In this document: piece by piece, positions 60,633 to 64,000 of the stretch
Layout: each line of letters begins with the position of its first letter
Position numbering within the stretch: the first letter of the stretch is position 1
Assembly: GCA_949361645.1 (NCBI GenBank)
Contig: OX442422.1
Span: 6,137,642-6,201,641, forward strand
Source of the DNA: Spongilla lacustris
Lineage: Eukaryota; Porifera; Demospongiae; Spongillida; Spongillidae
DNA length: 64,000 nt
Reading direction: 5' to 3'
The notes under the pieces: generated by a model
The model's input: only the letters and a program-made list of their open reading frames with translations
Told to the model about the DNA's origin: nothing
Databases searched by the model: none
Made by a program: the position numbers and the translations under genes

Positions 60633-62005
60633 CCATGAAGCTCACAACATTTGAATAAAAGCACACCCTCATTTAGCTAGAAGTTTTTCAAGTGCATACT
60701 TTAACAGTATGCTCAACCCTTTTGTGTGCAAACACATAACTGGATGGTATGAAATTAAAGCATACCCTCAGATACTTAGTGCTCACATGCATGCACAATG
60801 TCCAGGGAACTTAATTGCTCACAACATCTCTTTCTTAAAACAGCCAATACTCTACAGTTCCTACATATGTAATTTGTAGCTTTAATATACATTTTTTCAA
60901 GAACACAGAGCTTTTCTAAGCACACATACACAAGTAACACCTGAGTCTCTTAAAGCAGAGAGTACTCTACATTGACTTGGTGACGCAGTACTGAGTAGCT
61001 AAAAGTCTCACAATATTATTGATGTAAGGACATGCACCACACTTATATCCAACCATCTAAAACCTAGCAGGAGGCTTGCAACATCACAACAGGGGTCTCC
61101 TAAAGTATAGCAACATCTGAGAACTACATGTAGCTAAGAGCTAGGATCACAACATGATGCATGTAATTGTTGTCTTAAGACACAGCTATCTTCCCAAACA
61201 TTTTAAACCTTGCTGGAAGCTATAAACATTATTCAATGCTTTAAAACACTGCGACATCACAAAGAAGTCTGTTAATGCATAATTTAAGAACAACATGATC
61301 TGGAACTAGCCAAGAGGCCCACATCACGATGCAAGTTGATACTAAAGCAATTCTTCAAATCACATCTAGATCTATAGGCATTTCCTAAATAAGAGAGCTT
61401 ACCCATTTGTTATGCATTTAAATTAAAGCACATCCAATCTTTAAATGGCACTAGTACTCTTTCCATGAAATCATCTTGACACATAAGCTGATACTCTAAA
61501 ACGAAAGCATTGGCCCCTAACATAAAAACACGACTCACTTAAATACTACAGTCTGTCCCTACATGATTCATCTTTCCCCAATCCTAACTGGTAGGTTGCA
61601 ATATTAGGCTGTCAAGCATAAAGTAACAGATATCCATAAGCAAAGGTTAAAAACATTATGAAATGGAAATAGCTACAACTTGATGCAAGCACACAGGTTT
61701 GTTATTTAAAATGAGGTATCTAGCTATGAGACTCATTGAAATTAAAGCACACCCTATCTTTAAACGGCTCACTTTTCATGATATCATCCAAACACGAGCT
61801 TCAAAAAATGGAGCATTGAAAGTAAAGCACAGCTTCTCTTTAAACAAATCATCTAAAACCTACTGGACGTTTGCAACATTTGTCAGTGCTTTAATATAAA
61901 TTCACCCTAAGTAACAGAATTTGTGCACACTATCATCTAAAACCAGCAATAATTAAGGGTAGCTCACATCATGATTGCAAAGCACACAGGTCTTTCATTT
62001 CGCGT

Positions 62006-62007
<2 letters not shown>

Positions 62008-62091
<84 letters not shown>
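62008..62091. repeat. (CA)n microsatellite
   Basis: About 84 bp of pure CA. Confidence 0.95.
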
Positions 62092-62092
<1 letters not shown>

Positions 62093-63425
62093 ATGAAACT
62101 CACAAGATTTCAATAAAAGCACACCCTTATTTAGACAGGGATTTTCCAAGCACATACTTCAAATCCTTTTGTCTGCAAACACATTGCTGGATGGTATGAA
62201 ATTATGCACAATGTCCAGGGAACTTAGCTAAATGGCTCACAACATTAATCTCTTCAAACAGTAATGTTTTCAATACTCTACAGTTCCTACAGATGAGTTC
62301 CTACAGGTGTAATTTATTATTTTCTAGACGGTGAAGCTTTTCTATAGACAAATAATATCTGAGTCTTAAAGCAGAGAGTACTCCTACATTGACTTGGTGA
62401 CGCAGTAGCTTAAAGGCTCAAACACTTATATCCACCATCTAAAACCTAGAAGGAGGCTTGTAACATCACAACAGCAAACACAACATGGTGCTGTAATACT
62501 ACTCTGAAATCCAATTGCAGCATCAGAATTAAACCTACTTGCAGCATTAGTCGATACCAAGGCAATTCTTCAAATCACAACTACAGGCATTTCCTAAACA
62601 AGAGAGCCTACCCATGTGTTATGCATTGAAATTAAAGCATACCCTATCTTTAAACGGCACTAGTACTCTTTCCATGAAATCATCTTGACACATGAGCTGA
62701 TACTGTAAAACGAAAGCATCGGCCCCTAACATAAAAACACGACTCACTTAAATACTACAGTCTGTCCCTACATGATTCATCTTTCCCCAATCCTAACTGG
62801 TAGGTTGCAATATTAGGCTGTCAAGCATAAAGTAACAGATACCCATAAGCAAAGGTTAAAAACATTATGATACGGAAATAGCTACAACTTGATGCAAGCA
62901 CATAGGTTTGTTATTTAAAACGAGGTATCTAGCTTAATTTTATGCATTGAAATTAAAGCACACCCTATCTTTAAATGGCACACTTTCCATGCATGATATC
63001 ATCCAAACACGAGCTTCAAAAAATGGAGCATTGAAAGTAAAGCACAGCAGAAACAAATCATCTACAACCTTGCTGGAGGTTTGCAACATTTGTCAGTGCT
63101 TTAAAATAAATTTACTCTAAGTAACAGAATTTGTGCACACTATCATCTAAAACCAGCAATAATTAAGGGTAGCTCACATCATGATTGCAAAGCACACAGG
63201 TCTTTCTTTAAAACTGGAACTTTCCCCATACCTATTCCGTTACTTTTTACTGAAGGAATAACACACAACGTTACAATTTAAATGAAAGCACACCCTTAGA
63301 GGTTTTCTAAGCAGATAACCTCAACAGCACTGGATGGAGGCTTGAATGCTCACTGACCCTTCACATATGGATGGTACGAGGCTTCCATAAATGGCACTCA
63401 CATGACACAAAAGTATTCTTTAAGC

Positions 63426-63518
63426 CGTAGACACAGCGATATACATGTAGCCTAGCTATGAGACAAAATCAGGTCTGCGCACAAGTTACTGCGTGCTGCT
63501 TGAGATGCTGGTATAGGC
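63426..63518. other. 93-bp insertion relative to two other copies
   Basis: Copies at 36542-37240 and 51040-51741 lack this block, which starts about CCGTAGACACAGCG. No inverted ends or clear duplication seen; the boundaries are uncertain by a few bases. Confidence 0.8.
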
Positions 63519-64000
63519 GATTATTAGCTCTGAGAGAGCTGGAAGGTATGTGATCAATTCTTACATTTCATTTTTGCGTGTCTACTTAGTACTAACCCGC
63601 GTGTGTGCGTCTCAGATTCACTAACTCACAGAATGGCACCGCATATCAATCCGTACGTACCACACCGTTCATTGCCTCTCTGTGCGATTGTGCTAATTGA
63701 GGCGCACCATATTCGATGCTTGTAAACATGAAAGCTATGGACTCGCAACACCCACGTAGGAGGTGGGGCATAAGGAGTTGCATCCGCCTTCGAATTGTAT
63801 CACGTGATGTGACACCCACTAGAAGGTGGGGCATCAGGTCTGAGTGCTTAAAGATCCGCCTCCGTATTATCACGTGACTATAACAGCGATTTAATTATGA
63901 GATTAAGTCTTAGGACGAGGTCGTGTGCGCATGCGTATGCGAAGAAAAATAGGCAGTGGATCGTAGTTTCAGTTTAGTAGGTGGAAAAAATCCAATATTT

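Larger units (their letters stand above)
57020..63207 (-). repeat. Degenerate ~80-bp satellite, reverse orientation
   Basis: Same modules as 51745-56990 on the other strand (AAAGCACACCC, CATCTAAAACCT, CTAGCTAAGAGGC), broken at 57060-57500. Confidence 0.75.
58125..64000. repeat. Palindrome 3, right arm (diverged), cut by window end
   Basis: Inverse of 51040-56090. From about 63208 it carries a third copy of the 36542-37240 segment, in the same orientation as that copy, and continues beyond the window. Confidence 0.9.

Overview
Eukaryotic, almost certainly metazoan, DNA. The coding content is split into short exons with GT/AG borders (single-repeat ankyrin exons and the cytoplasmic half of a receptor tyrosine kinase), lying in AT-rich DNA full of retroelement and DNA-transposon remains. 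The kinase style, the ankyrin exon arrays, the element families and the abundant palindromic word TACATGTA suggest an early-branching marine invertebrate, most likely a demosponge of the Amphimedon type. That assignment is inference.

Three large inverted repeats dominate the layout. Palindrome 1 has arms 1-13987 and 18074-32060; paired positions sum to 32061, and I found one substitution and two homopolymer length changes. Each arm holds an ankyrin exon series, a hAT-like element with a perfect 8-bp target duplication, an integrase fragment, two decayed RLE-type non-LTR copies and a partial kinase pseudogene. Its 4.1-kb spacer holds most of an RLE-type non-LTR element next to (TAA)n, a second RLE fragment, and the 3' half of a Ty3/Gypsy element with its LTR. 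Palindrome 2 has arms 36542-39602 and 48681-51741 with no difference found; its left arm stops exactly at a 200-N gap. Its spacer holds a receptor tyrosine kinase whose ten recognised exons are all in phase, plus RT pseudogenes. Palindrome 3 (about 51040-56090 against 58125-64000) is visibly diverged, made of a degenerate ~80-bp satellite and (GT)n, and resembles a giant foldback element. 32061-36541 is a separate stretch with a hAT-like non-autonomous element and a decayed RLE copy.

The probable host genes are the ankyrin gene (one copy per arm of palindrome 1, pointing at each other) and the receptor tyrosine kinase, whose extracellular exons are not visible. The kinase fragments in palindrome 1 are partial segmental copies of that gene lacking the DFG and APE exons. 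The near-perfect palindromes may be very recent inverted duplications, arms kept alike by gene conversion, or assembly errors; the sequence alone cannot decide, although palindrome 3 is too diverged to be a simple read artefact.
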